A stretch of DNA of 64,000 bases, taken from VFBF01 sp033764865 (lineage in GTDB: Bacteria > Pseudomonadota > Alphaproteobacteria > Caulobacterales > Aquidulcibacteraceae). The stretch is from positions 62,001 to 126,000 of the forward strand of contig JANRIM010000111.1 of assembly GCA_033764865.1 (NCBI GenBank), in the 5' to 3' direction. Positions 33,201-41,389 of this stretch are shown piece by piece. Each line of letters begins with the position of its first letter. Positions within the stretch are counted from its first letter, which is position 1. The notes under the pieces are model-generated. The model made no database searches. It saw nothing but the letters and a program-made list of their open reading frames with translations, and was not told the DNA's origin. The position numbers and the translations under genes are program-made.

Positions 33201-34340
33201 ATGGCCCACCCCCAACCTTCTCCCATCGATGACCTGAAGCGCGCCATTTCCCCGGCGGAGGAAATCATCGAAGAGGCGCGCAACGGGCGCATGTACATTC
33301 TCGTCGACGCCGAGGACCGGGAGAACGAGGGCGATCTCGTGATTCCGGCGCAGTTCGCGACGCCCGAGCAAGTGAACTTCATGGCGCGGTTCGGCCGCGG
33401 TCTGATCTGCCTTGCGCTGACGGAGGAACGAACCCGCACGTTGGGCCTGCTGCCGATGACCGCGCGCAACCAGACGCGGCACTCCACGGCGTTCACGATC
33501 TCGATCGAGGCGAAGGAAGGGATCACCACGGGGATTTCGGCGCACGATCGCGCCCACACAATCGCCGTGGCCATCGACCCGACCAAGGGCGCCGACGACA
33601 TCGTGAGTCCTGGCCATGTGTTCCCGCTTTCGGCGCGTGAGGGCGGGGTGCTGCTGCGCGCCGGCCACACCGAGGCGTCGGTCGACATCTCCCGCCTCGC
33701 AGGGCTGATCCCGGCGGCGGTCATCTGCGAGATCATGAACGACGATGGCACGATGGCGCGGCTCCCGGACCTTGTGGGGTTCGCTCAGCTGCATGGACTG
33801 AAGATCGGGACGATTTCCGATCTGATCGCCTACCGCCGCATGAACGACCACCTCGTCGAGCGACGCCTGGAAACCACGTTCGAAACCCGTCACGGCGCAT
33901 TCAAGCTCATGCTGTTCGCCAACCGTCTCGACGGTCAGGAACACGTGGCGCTCGTGCGCGGCGAACCGTCTGCGCAGAAGCCCACGCTCGTTCGCATGCA
34001 TCGCGTAGATTTTCTCGGCGACATCGTCGGCGAGAAGGGCACGCGCCAAGGCCTGATCGACCAGGCGCTCTCCGAAATCGCCGCCGAACCAGAGGGCGGG
34101 GTGCTTGTGCTTCTGCGCAATCTCGACCCGCTTAGCCTGTCCAAGCGTTTCGGCCTGGAGCAGTCGGACCATCCACCGGAAGTGGGGGCCCTGCGCGAGT
34201 ACGGCGTCGGCGCGCAGATCCTGCGGGAACTTGGCGTGCGCCAGATGGTGGTGCTGTCGAACGCCAAGCAGCGCGTCATCGGGTTGGAGGGCTATGGCCT
34301 GGCCATCGCCGGGTGGCGCTCGTTCAGGAAGAAGGGGTGA
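33201..34340 (+). CDS. ribB: 3,4-dihydroxy-2-butanone 4-phosphate synthase with inactive GTP cyclohydrolase II-like domain (RibBX type)
   Basis: A 379-residue RibBA-shaped protein. Residues about 20-215 are an intact DHBP synthase: DAEDRENEGDLVIPA, RHSTAFTISIEA, HVFPLSAREGGVL, RAGHTEASVDISRLAG. The C-terminal 165 residues follow the cyclohydrolase II fold but lack the zinc motif CxxGDxxxSxRCDC; the aligned stretch reads HRVDFLGDIVGEKGTRQG with no cysteine at all. Such RibBX proteins are known not to replace cyclohydrolase II. So it makes the four-carbon unit, and another gene must supply GTP cyclohydrolase II. Confidence 0.88.
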   Translation: MAHPQPSPIDDLKRAISPAEEIIEEARNGRMYILVDAEDRENEGDLVIPAQFATPEQVNFMARFGRGLICLALTEERTRTLGLLPMTARNQTRHSTAFTISIEAKEGITTGISAHDRAHTIAVAIDPTKGADDIVSPGHVFPLSAREGGVLLRAGHTEASVDISRLAGLIPAAVICEIMNDDGTMARLPDLVGFAQLHGLKIGTISDLIAYRRMNDHLVERRLETTFETRHGAFKLMLFANRLDGQEHVALVRGEPSAQKPTLVRMHRVDFLGDIVGEKGTRQGLIDQALSEIAAEPEGGVLVLLRNLDPLSLSKRFGLEQSDHPPEVGALREYGVGAQILRELGVRQMVVLSNAKQRVIGLEGYGLAIAGWRSFRKKG

Positions 34341-34346
34341 CCGGCG

Positions 34347-34817
34347 ATGAAATCGGAGGATCGACTGCCGGTTGAGCGCGCTGACGGCGCGAGGATTTTG
34401 CTCGTGGCGGCGCGATACTACGCCGATGTCGTCGACGCCCTGATCGCTGGCGCACGTCAGGCTGTCGAAGCGGCCGGCGCGACCAGCGACGTCATTGAAA
34501 TTCCCGGCGCTTTCGAGGCCCCCGCGGCGATCGCGTTCGCCGCCCAGTCTGGCGCCTATGACGGGTACGTGGCGCTTGGCTGCGTCATTCGCGGCGAGAC
34601 CAGCCACTACGATTATGTGTGTGGGGAATCGGCGCGGGGCCTGATGGATCTCGCAATCCAGGACGGCTTGCCGATCGGCTACGGCATTCTCACCGTGGAA
34701 AATCATGCGCAGGCGGTCGAGCGCGCAGACCCCTCCCGTCGGGACAAAGGCGGCGAGGCGGCCCGGGCATGTCTGGCGATGCTGGCGCTGCGCAACCGCT
34801 TCGATATCGAAGCATGA
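34347..34817 (+). CDS. ribH: 6,7-dimethyl-8-ribityllumazine synthase
   Basis: A 156-residue lumazine synthase forming the penultimate riboflavin intermediate. Signatures: VAARYYADVVDALI, EIPGAFEAPAAIAFA, ALGCVIRGETSHYDYV (with catalytic His), and PIGYGILTVENHAQAVER. Length is standard for the icosahedral or pentameric enzyme. It overlaps nusB by 4 bases (ATGA) and follows the ribB-like gene by 6 bases. Confidence 0.96.
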   Translation: MKSEDRLPVERADGARILLVAARYYADVVDALIAGARQAVEAAGATSDVIEIPGAFEAPAAIAFAAQSGAYDGYVALGCVIRGETSHYDYVCGESARGLMDLAIQDGLPIGYGILTVENHAQAVERADPSRRDKGGEAARACLAMLALRNRFDIEA

Positions 34818-35296
34818 GCGCCGCGTCCGCCCGCCTCGACGGCGAGGCCATTGCGGCCCGCCGCGCGGCGCGTCTCGCCGCCGTTCAGGCGCTTTACCAG
34901 ATGGAGATGGCTGGCTCGTCGTCCGCGACGGCTGTGAAGGACGTTCTCAACGGACATCTTCCTGCGGATGAGGACGGCGCTCTGGATGGCGACGTGGACA
35001 GCGATCTGTTCCGCCAGATCGTGGAGACGACGGTGGAACGCCAGAGCGAGGTCGACACGTTGCTCGCGGCCCATCTCGCGCGCGGATGGAAACTCGAGCG
35101 TCTCGACGCTGTGGCGCGCGCCATCCTTCGGGCCGGGCTGATGGAGTTGTGGCGACGCCGGGACGTACCGACGGCCGTCGTCATCAATGAGTACGTAGAG
35201 ATCGCCAAATCCTTTTTCGACGGACAGGAGCCCGGGTTCGTCAACGCGACCCTGGACGCTTGTCTGCCGGCGGTGCGTGGCGGCCCAGGTGAATGA
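34814..35296 (+). CDS. nusB: Transcription antitermination protein NusB
   Basis: A 160-residue all-helical NusB that with NusE and NusA promotes rRNA antitermination. Family marks: ARLAAVQALYQMEM near the N terminus, and AVARAILRAGLMELWRRRDVPTAVVINEYVEIAKSF split across the conserved C-terminal helices (INEYVEIAKSFF and GFVNATLDA). The ATG at 34814 overlaps ribH, and its stop overlaps thiL (ATGA), so ribH-nusB-thiL are coupled. Confidence 0.95.
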   Translation: MSAASARLDGEAIAARRAARLAAVQALYQMEMAGSSSATAVKDVLNGHLPADEDGALDGDVDSDLFRQIVETTVERQSEVDTLLAAHLARGWKLERLDAVARAILRAGLMELWRRRDVPTAVVINEYVEIAKSFFDGQEPGFVNATLDACLPAVRGGPGE

Positions 35297-36258
35297 GTGG
35301 GAATGGAGAATTCGACCTTATCGCCCGGCACTTCGCGCCGTTGGTCACGTCACCTGGCGCGCGTGGACTGCGCGACGACGCTGCAGTGCTCGATGCGGGG
35401 ACATGGGTCGTTTCGGTCGACTGCATCGTGGAAGGCGTCCACTTCCTCTCGGATGATCCGATAGATCGCGTCGCCCAGAAGGCTTTGCGGGTCAATCTCT
35501 CCGATATCGCCGCCAAGGGCGCGGCGCCGCTGCATTACGTGCTGGCGCTCCAATGGCCCGATCACCGCCCCGTCGCCCAGCTCGAGGCGTTCGCCGCTGG
35601 GTTGGCCCGCGACCAGCAAACATTCGGATGCGACCTGATCGGGGGGGACACTACCGCCACAAGCGGCCCGTTGGCCGTATCGATCACCGTATTCGGCCGC
35701 CCCTGTGGCCCGCGCACGCCGGCGCGCGCTGACGCACGACCCGGCGACGACTTGTGGGTGACGGGCGCCATCGGGGACGGCGTCCTTGGACTCGCCAGCC
35801 GGCGCGGGGAACTTCCCGGCCTTTCCGCCGTCGATCACGCGTACCTCGTCGATCGGTATCAGACGCCAACGCCCCGGACGTCCTTCGCCCCGACCATCGC
35901 TCGTTTCGCGCATGCCGCCATGGATGTTTCCGACGGGCTTCTGGCGGACGCCGGCAAGATCGCCGCAGCGTCCGACGTGCGCGTCGTCATCGAGCCACGC
36001 AAGACGCCACTCTCCAGCGCCGCACGCGCCTGGCTATCCAGCCAGCCAGAGAAGGACCGCGCTCTGGAGCGGCTCCTGAATGGCGGGGACGACTACGAAA
36101 TCCTGTTCAGTGCGCGGCGATCTGCACGCGCCGCTCTGTTGGCGACGGGCGCCGACCGCGGCCTCTCGATCACGCGCATCGGCATGGTCACGGGAGGCGC
36201 GGGGTTGGATGCCGGCGGTCTCGCCGTCGGTGGGCACGTTCACCGCCTGGGTGCGTAA
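35293..36258 (+). CDS. thiL: Thiamine-monophosphate kinase
   Basis: A 321-residue kinase making thiamine pyrophosphate from thiamine phosphate. Motifs: RDDAAVLDAG, VDCIVEGVHFL, AQKALRVNLSDIAAKGA, CDLIGGDTT, and AAMDVSDGLLADAGKIA. Usual length is about 320. It begins inside the nusB stop codon. This links riboflavin and thiamine cofactor synthesis to transcription antitermination in one operon. Confidence 0.95.
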   Translation: MSGNGEFDLIARHFAPLVTSPGARGLRDDAAVLDAGTWVVSVDCIVEGVHFLSDDPIDRVAQKALRVNLSDIAAKGAAPLHYVLALQWPDHRPVAQLEAFAAGLARDQQTFGCDLIGGDTTATSGPLAVSITVFGRPCGPRTPARADARPGDDLWVTGAIGDGVLGLASRRGELPGLSAVDHAYLVDRYQTPTPRTSFAPTIARFAHAAMDVSDGLLADAGKIAAASDVRVVIEPRKTPLSSAARAWLSSQPEKDRALERLLNGGDDYEILFSARRSARAALLATGADRGLSITRIGMVTGGAGLDAGGLAVGGHVHRLGA

Positions 36259-36313
36259 ACCATTCCGCAAGGCTGATCCGGTCACGCTAACCAACTGTGA
36301 TTCGGAGCTCTGG

Positions 36314-36742
36314 ATGATCCGCGCGCTGGCGTTGGCTTTGGGCCTGGCTTGCCTGTTCCCGGTCGTGGAGGCGCCTGCGGCCGCGCCGAAGGCGGAGGAG
36401 GGCGACAGCGCCCGGGCCATGGACGTCCTCAACCTGGTGGTTCCCGTCGTCCGCGACGGGCGACTTGTGAACTACGTCTTCGTCAATGCCCGGGTCCACC
36501 TCGCCCCCGGCGTCGATCTCTGGGGCACGCGGGACAAGGGCCATTTTCTCAGGGACGCCCTCATAAAGGCCGTGCACCGTCGCTCCATCGTCGCACCCGA
36601 TCGGGACGATCAGGTCGATCCGGCGGCCACCCAGGCGCTGATCAGCGGGGTGGCGCGCCAGACCCTCGGGGCCAATGCCGTAAGGACAGTGGAGATACTG
36701 AGCGTTTCCTCCCTCAGGCCGGGAAGGGCGGGGCGGTCTTGA
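36314..36742 (+). CDS. Small exported protein of unknown function
   Basis: A 142-residue protein with an N-terminal signal peptide (MIRALALALGLACLFPVVEA) and a small alpha/beta body. Readable features are LNLVVPVVRDGRLVNYVFVN, HLAPGVDLWGTRDKGHFLRD and a basic segment KAVHRRSIVAP. The layout of a hydrophobic anchor followed by LNLVVPV...RLVNYVFVNARV loosely recalls FliL, but key residues do not settle it. It follows thiL by 55 bases with its own probable signals. Similar genes occur downstream of thiL in related bacteria by my recollection; function is unknown. Confidence 0.6.
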   Translation: MIRALALALGLACLFPVVEAPAAAPKAEEGDSARAMDVLNLVVPVVRDGRLVNYVFVNARVHLAPGVDLWGTRDKGHFLRDALIKAVHRRSIVAPDRDDQVDPAATQALISGVARQTLGANAVRTVEILSVSSLRPGRAGRS

Positions 36743-36766
36743 TCGCGCGGAAGTCACCCACGTTGC

Positions 36767-36783
36767 GCCCGCCTTCGGGCTTT
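36767..36783 (+). terminator. Weak terminator-like hairpin
   Basis: gcccg-cctt-cgggc followed by ttt, 24 bases after the small exported gene. The stem is only 5 pairs and the T-tract 3 bases, so termination here is uncertain. Confidence 0.3.
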
Positions 36784-36907
36784 GGCATACCCCGCCCCTC
36801 AAGTCCGGGGCCTGGTGGTTCGCGCGTGTCTTGGCCCGGTAGGGGGCTTGGAGCGTCATCCGCCACCTTTGCGCTCCTCTCGCCGATATTCACCTAGGAC
36901 CCTCGCG

Positions 36908-39070
36908 ATGAATCAGGACCTTTTGTTGGCGTTGCCCGTGATCGCGGGCGTGATCGCCGCGCTCTATGGCTGGTGGCAGGTGGGCGTGATCCGTCGCGCC
37001 AGCGCCGGCAACGAGCGCATGCAGGAAATCGCGCAGGCGATCCAGGAAGGCGCAAGGGCCTACCTCAACCGGCAGTACACGACGATCGCGTGGGCGGGGG
37101 CCGCACTTACGATCGTCCTGGCGGTCGTGTTCTGGCCCGCGTGGCAGGTCGCCGTCGGGTTCGTGATCGGGGCGGTGTTGTCCGGTCTCGCCGGCTTTAT
37201 CGGGATGAACGTCTCCGTGCAGGCGAACGTCCGCACAGCGGAGGCGTCCCGCAAGTCGCTGGGCGCCGGTCTGTCCATGGCATTCAACGCGGGCGCCGTG
37301 ACGGGTATGCTGGTCGCCGGCTTCGCGCTGCTGGGCGTCGGCGTCTACTATCTGTTTCTCACGCGCATCCTGGGCTTTGGCGTCAGCGACCGTGAGGTCG
37401 TCGATGCGCTCGTGGCGCTCGGTTTCGGAGCGTCGCTGATCTCGATCTTCGCGCGTCTCGGAGGCGGCATCTTCACGAAAGGCGCCGACGTGGGCGGCGA
37501 TCTCGTGGGCAAGGTTGAAGCTGGCATTCCCGAGGACGATCCGCGCAACCCCGCCACAATCGCCGACAACGTCGGCGACAACGTGGGCGACTGCGCCGGC
37601 ATGGCCGCCGACCTTTTCGAGACCTACGCAGTGACCATGGTCGCCACCATGGTGCTCGCGTCGATCCTTTTCCGGGACGCCGCCGAGTTGGCGAGCCTCA
37701 TGCTGCTGCCCCTGCTCATCGGCGCTGGCGCCATCGTCGCGTCGATCATCAGCACGGTGTTTGTGCGTCTCGGCGGGCCGGAAGACCGGAACATCATGGG
37801 CGCACTTTACAAGGGTCTCATCGCCGCCGGCGTGTTGTCCGTCGGTGCGCTGGCCTTCGCCATCCAGGTCACGACGGGCTGGGGACCGATCGCACAGGGG
37901 CTCACCCTCTCGGGTATCGCCCCGGGCAACGACATCACCGGAGCCGAGCTCTTCTGGTGCGGTCTGGTGGGATTGGGCGTCACCGGTCTCATCGTCTGGA
38001 TCACGGAGTACTACACCGGGACGGACTTCAAGCCCGTGCGGTCGATCGCAGAGGCGTCCAAGTCGGGCCACGGCACCAACGTCATCCAGGGCCTTGCAGT
38101 GTCCATGGAGGCGACGGCTTTGCCGGCGCTGGTCATCATCGGCGGCATCATTATCACCAATGTGATGGCGGGCCTGTTCGGGATTGCGATCGCGGTGACC
38201 ACGATGTTGTCGGTGGCGGGAATCATCGTGGCGCTCGACGCCTTTGGTCCGGTCACGGACAACGCGGGCGGCATCGCCGAGATGGCGGAACTGCCCAAGG
38301 AAGTCCGCGTCACCACGGACGCGCTGGACGCGGTGGGCAACACCACGAAGGCCGTCACCAAGGGGTACGCCATCGGATCCGCCGGCCTCGGCGCGCTCGT
38401 GCTCTTTGCGGCGTATTTCGAGGATCTCAAGTACTATGCGGGCAACAGCGAGTACGCCTTCTTTCAGGGCGTCACACCGGACTTCGCGCTGAACAACCCC
38501 TACATCATCGTCGGCCTGCTGTTCGGCGGCCTGCTCCCATACCTGTTCGGTGGCTGGAGCATGACGGCGGTCGGTCGCGCCGCCGGAGCGGTGGTGGAGG
38601 AGGTGCGCCGCCAGTTCCGGGAGATTCCCGGCATCATGGAGCGGACCGCGAAGCCCGACTACGGCCGGGCGGTGGACATCCTCACCAAGGCGGCGATCAA
38701 GGAAATGGTCGTGCCGTCCATGCTGCCGGTTCTCTCGCCCATCGTCCTGTTCGCCGTCATCTACGCCATCGCCGGCAAGGGCGACGCACTGGCGGCGGTG
38801 GGGGCGATGCTCGTCGGCGTGATCGTGACGGGGTTGTTCGTGGCCGTTTCGATGACCTCCGGCGGCGGCGCGTGGGACAATGCCAAGAAGTACATCGAGG
38901 AAGGCAATTTCGGCGGCAAAGGCTCCGACGCCCACAAGGCGGCGGTGACCGGGGACACCGTCGGCGACCCCTACAAGGACACCGCCGGTCCGGCGGTCAA
39001 TCCGATGATCAAGATCACCAACATCGTCGCACTGCTCATGCTCGCGGCGCTCGCTCACGTCGGGACCTGA
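36908..39070 (+). CDS. hppA: Membrane-bound proton-pumping pyrophosphatase, K+-independent type
   Basis: A 720-residue polytopic (about 16 helices) H+-PPase that couples pyrophosphate hydrolysis to proton export. Catalytic loops: GADVGGDLVGKVEAGIPED, NPATIADNVGDNVGDCAGM and, near the C terminus, GDTVGDPYKDTAGPAVNPM. The GNTTKAVTKG segment carries Lys481 and Thr484, the pair that marks the potassium-independent subclass (Ala and Gly/Ala in the K+-dependent one). The ATG at 36908 is used. A strong hairpin terminator follows. Upstream 165 bases hold a weak hairpin and no clear promoter. Confidence 0.95.
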   Translation: MNQDLLLALPVIAGVIAALYGWWQVGVIRRASAGNERMQEIAQAIQEGARAYLNRQYTTIAWAGAALTIVLAVVFWPAWQVAVGFVIGAVLSGLAGFIGMNVSVQANVRTAEASRKSLGAGLSMAFNAGAVTGMLVAGFALLGVGVYYLFLTRILGFGVSDREVVDALVALGFGASLISIFARLGGGIFTKGADVGGDLVGKVEAGIPEDDPRNPATIADNVGDNVGDCAGMAADLFETYAVTMVATMVLASILFRDAAELASLMLLPLLIGAGAIVASIISTVFVRLGGPEDRNIMGALYKGLIAAGVLSVGALAFAIQVTTGWGPIAQGLTLSGIAPGNDITGAELFWCGLVGLGVTGLIVWITEYYTGTDFKPVRSIAEASKSGHGTNVIQGLAVSMEATALPALVIIGGIIITNVMAGLFGIAIAVTTMLSVAGIIVALDAFGPVTDNAGGIAEMAELPKEVRVTTDALDAVGNTTKAVTKGYAIGSAGLGALVLFAAYFEDLKYYAGNSEYAFFQGVTPDFALNNPYIIVGLLFGGLLPYLFGGWSMTAVGRAAGAVVEEVRRQFREIPGIMERTAKPDYGRAVDILTKAAIKEMVVPSMLPVLSPIVLFAVIYAIAGKGDALAAVGAMLVGVIVTGLFVAVSMTSGGGAWDNAKKYIEEGNFGGKGSDAHKAAVTGDTVGDPYKDTAGPAVNPMIKITNIVALLMLAALAHVGT

Positions 39071-39090
39071 TCGACGGTCACAAACAGCGA

Positions 39091-39121
39091 AAACGCCCCG
39101 GCTCGCGCCGGGGCGTTTTTT
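39091..39121. terminator. Strong, probably bidirectional terminator between hppA and bamE
   Basis: aaacgccccggc-tcgc-gccggggcgttt is a 12-pair perfect stem with a 4-base loop and six T residues at the right side, 20 bases after the hppA stop. The A-run on the left gives a T-run on the minus strand, so it can also end the convergent bamE transcript. Confidence 0.9.
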
Positions 39122-39165
39122 GTTGGTCGAGGCCGCGCTTGGGCGCGCGCCCGGCGGCAATCCCC

Positions 39166-39645
39166 CTAACGGCGGTCGCGAGGACCGCGGTCTTCGTCTT
39201 CCGAGCGAATGGGGGACGTGTTGCCGATGTTGCCGAAAATCTGCTCGACGATGCCGAGTTCGCGTCCGCGGGTGGGGGTCTTGTCGTCGCTGTAGGCGAT
39301 CACCTGCCCCTTCTCCATGCCGAAGCGTTCGACGTTGGAGACCTTGCCGTCCGCGTCGAATTTCACCACCAGCACCTCACGCCCTACGGTGCGGGGCATG
39401 TAGAAGGCGTAGCGCTCCTGCACGGTGGAAATGTAATACCATGCGGTTTCGTCGAAGGCGCTTTGGGTCGACGGCGTCCCCAGGCGGGCCAGCACGGTTG
39501 ATTTCGTATCGACGCCGACCTCGACATTCTTCTGATCTTCCGTGACCGCAGAAAAACCGTGGGTGTCGCGGATGGGATTGCATGCCGAAACGGCGCCCGC
39601 GAGGAGCGCCAAGGCTGCGACCTTTCCCAACGTCATGCGTTCCAT
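39166..39645 (-). CDS. bamE: BamE-like outer-membrane assembly lipoprotein
   Basis: A 159-residue SmpA/OmlA-family lipoprotein of the beta-barrel assembly machine. The signal peptide ends in a good lipobox (AVSAC, Cys at about 22). The body has the BamE pattern: VGVDTKSTVLARLGTPS, then TAWYYIST and a FDADGKVSNVE strand. The C-terminal 25 residues are charged. It lies divergent to the CBP3-like gene, an arrangement common in alphaproteobacteria. Confidence 0.88.
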   Translation of the reverse strand: MERMTLGKVAALALLAGAVSACNPIRDTHGFSAVTEDQKNVEVGVDTKSTVLARLGTPSTQSAFDETAWYYISTVQERYAFYMPRTVGREVLVVKFDADGKVSNVERFGMEKGQVIAYSDDKTPTRGRELGIVEQIFGNIGNTSPIRSEDEDRGPRDRR

Positions 39646-39734
39646 ACTTCACCTCATCCTTCCGGACCGGTACTTCAGGGCGACACGCCTAGGCCGCTCC
39701 GACCGGGGGGGCAAGTGGGGAGCGCTGTAGCGGG

Positions 39735-40253
39735 ATGTCGGTGTTCGGCCTCTTCGGAAAATCCGCCGCAAATGAGGCGGCCGACCGGATTCTGAAGGCG
39801 GTGTCGGGCGCGGCGCGCGCGCCGGCGCTGTTTGCGGAAGGTCGTGCGCCGGACACCCTTACCGGCCGGTTCGAGGTGGTCACCGTGTTCGCCGTGCTGG
39901 CTCTGGACCGGCTGAGGGCCGCCCCTGAGGCCGACCGCCTGGCCCAGGCGTTCACGGACAAGCTTTTCCGGTTTTTTGACGCCGGCCTGCGTGAGGCAGG
40001 CGTGGGGGACCTGTCCGTGGCCAAACGCATGAAAGCGCTCGCCGGGGCGTTTTATGGCCGGCTGGGGGCATATCGGGCCGGATTCACTGACGCCGGAGCG
40101 TTCGCGGACGCTCTCTCGCGCAACATCTGGAACACGCCGTATGCGGCGTTCGCCCCAGCCCTCGCCCAGCAACTCCTGACGCTTCGCGAAAGGCTTCGCG
40201 ACGCTCCGCTCACCGAGCTGGAAGCGCCCTCGACCTGGGTGATCGACGCCTGA
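39735..40253 (+). CDS. Ubiquinol-cytochrome c chaperone (CBP3-like)
   Basis: A 172-residue member of the ubiquinol-cytochrome c chaperone family (CBP3/UQCC1), which helps cytochrome b translation or assembly in complex III. Family pieces: RFEVVTVFAVLALDRLR, LFRFFDAGLREAGVGDLSVAKRMKALAGAFYGR split as FDAGLREAGVGDLSV and KRMKALAGAFYGR. Helical throughout, cytosolic. It lies between divergent bamE and plsX. In related genomes a YceD-like (DUF177) gene commonly follows; here it does not. Confidence 0.82.
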   Translation: MSVFGLFGKSAANEAADRILKAVSGAARAPALFAEGRAPDTLTGRFEVVTVFAVLALDRLRAAPEADRLAQAFTDKLFRFFDAGLREAGVGDLSVAKRMKALAGAFYGRLGAYRAGFTDAGAFADALSRNIWNTPYAAFAPALAQQLLTLRERLRDAPLTELEAPSTWVIDA

Positions 40254-40334
40254 ATTCCCCCTTTGGCATTCATGGGGCGCACAGTATGGTCTCGCCGCCG
40301 CCGCTCCTCGGGGCGGCCATCAGCGGACCCGGAC

Positions 40335-41387
40335 ATGGCCGAAGGCCTCGTGATTTCCATCGATGGCATGGGCGGAGACCATGCGCCAGAATCGGTGCTG
40401 GATGGCATTGAGATCGCCGCCCGGAAGGACCAGCGGGCCCGATTCATCGTCCATGGCCCGGAGACGGTGCTGGCGTCGCTGATCGCCGCGCGGCCCGCGG
40501 CCCGCGCCGTATGCGACCTGAGGCACGCCGACAAGGTCGTGTCGATGGACGTCAAGCCCTCCCAAGCGATGCGCCAGGGCAAAGGCTCCAGCATGTGGAA
40601 CGCCCTCGCCAGCGTCGAGGAGGGCGAGGCCCAGGTCTGCGTGTCGGCTGGCAACACCGGCGCCTTGATGGCTATCGCCATGCTGAGGCTGCGCAAGATG
40701 GACGGCGTCCATCGGCCTGCGCTCGTGGCGAGCTGGCCGACGGCCCGCGGGTTCGCCGCAGTGCTCGACGTGGGCGCGAATGTGGAGGCGGACGCGTCGC
40801 AACTCGTGGAGTTCGCCATCATGGGCGAGGCCTTCCAGCGTGCTGTGCGGGGCGACCCGCGCCCGCGGGTTGGCTTGTTGAATGTCGGCGCCGAGGACCA
40901 AAAGGGCCACGAGGAGATCCGCGCCGCCGGCCGTCTGATCCGGGAAGCCAACATCGATCTTGATTTTCATGGCTTCATCGAAGGCGACGACATCTCCAAA
41001 GGCACGGTCGATGTGGTCGTGACGGACGGCTTCACCGGAAACATCGCCCTGAAGACGGCGGAGGGCACCGCCCGCCTCGTCGCTGGCTTCCTGCGGGAGG
41101 CGCTGTCCGGCAGCATTCTTTCGCGCGCCGGCGCACTGTTGGCGTATCCGGCGCTCAAGCAACTCAAAGACAGGATGGACCCGCGCTCCGTGAACGGGGC
41201 CGTGTTCGTCGGCCTGAACGGGCTGGTGGTGAAGAGCCACGGCGGCGCCGACGGCCTTGGCTACGCCTCCGCGATCGATGTGGCGATCCGCATGGCGGGC
41301 AGTCATTTCCGGGAGGAAGTCGTCGCCAATCTGGCGCGCCTCGCCGTGACCGACGTCGCGCCGGCCGCCGCGACCGGGACGTCCTGA
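40335..41387 (+). CDS. plsX: Phosphate acyltransferase PlsX
   Basis: A 350-residue enzyme that makes acyl-phosphate from acyl-ACP for phospholipid synthesis. Family marks: VISIDGMGGDHAPESVLDG at the start, MRQGKGSSMWNALASVEEG, VSAGNTGALMAIAMLRL, VVVTDGFTGNIALKTAEG. The ATG at 40335 is used since it directly precedes this signature; the frame extends upstream as an Arg-rich, unsupported stretch. fabH follows after 2 bases. Confidence 0.95.
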   Translation: MAEGLVISIDGMGGDHAPESVLDGIEIAARKDQRARFIVHGPETVLASLIAARPAARAVCDLRHADKVVSMDVKPSQAMRQGKGSSMWNALASVEEGEAQVCVSAGNTGALMAIAMLRLRKMDGVHRPALVASWPTARGFAAVLDVGANVEADASQLVEFAIMGEAFQRAVRGDPRPRVGLLNVGAEDQKGHEEIRAAGRLIREANIDLDFHGFIEGDDISKGTVDVVVTDGFTGNIALKTAEGTARLVAGFLREALSGSILSRAGALLAYPALKQLKDRMDPRSVNGAVFVGLNGLVVKSHGGADGLGYASAIDVAIRMAGSHFREEVVANLARLAVTDVAPAAATGTS

Positions 41388-41389
41388 TC

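Noticed and set aside
33123..34706. A 527-codon antisense frame across the ribB-like and ribH genes
   Set aside because: No recognisable fold, no ribosome site, and both sense genes are certain.
36890..39160. A 756-codon antisense frame across hppA
   Set aside because: The sense strand encodes a textbook H+-PPase; the antisense product is low-complexity His/Arg/Asp sequence.
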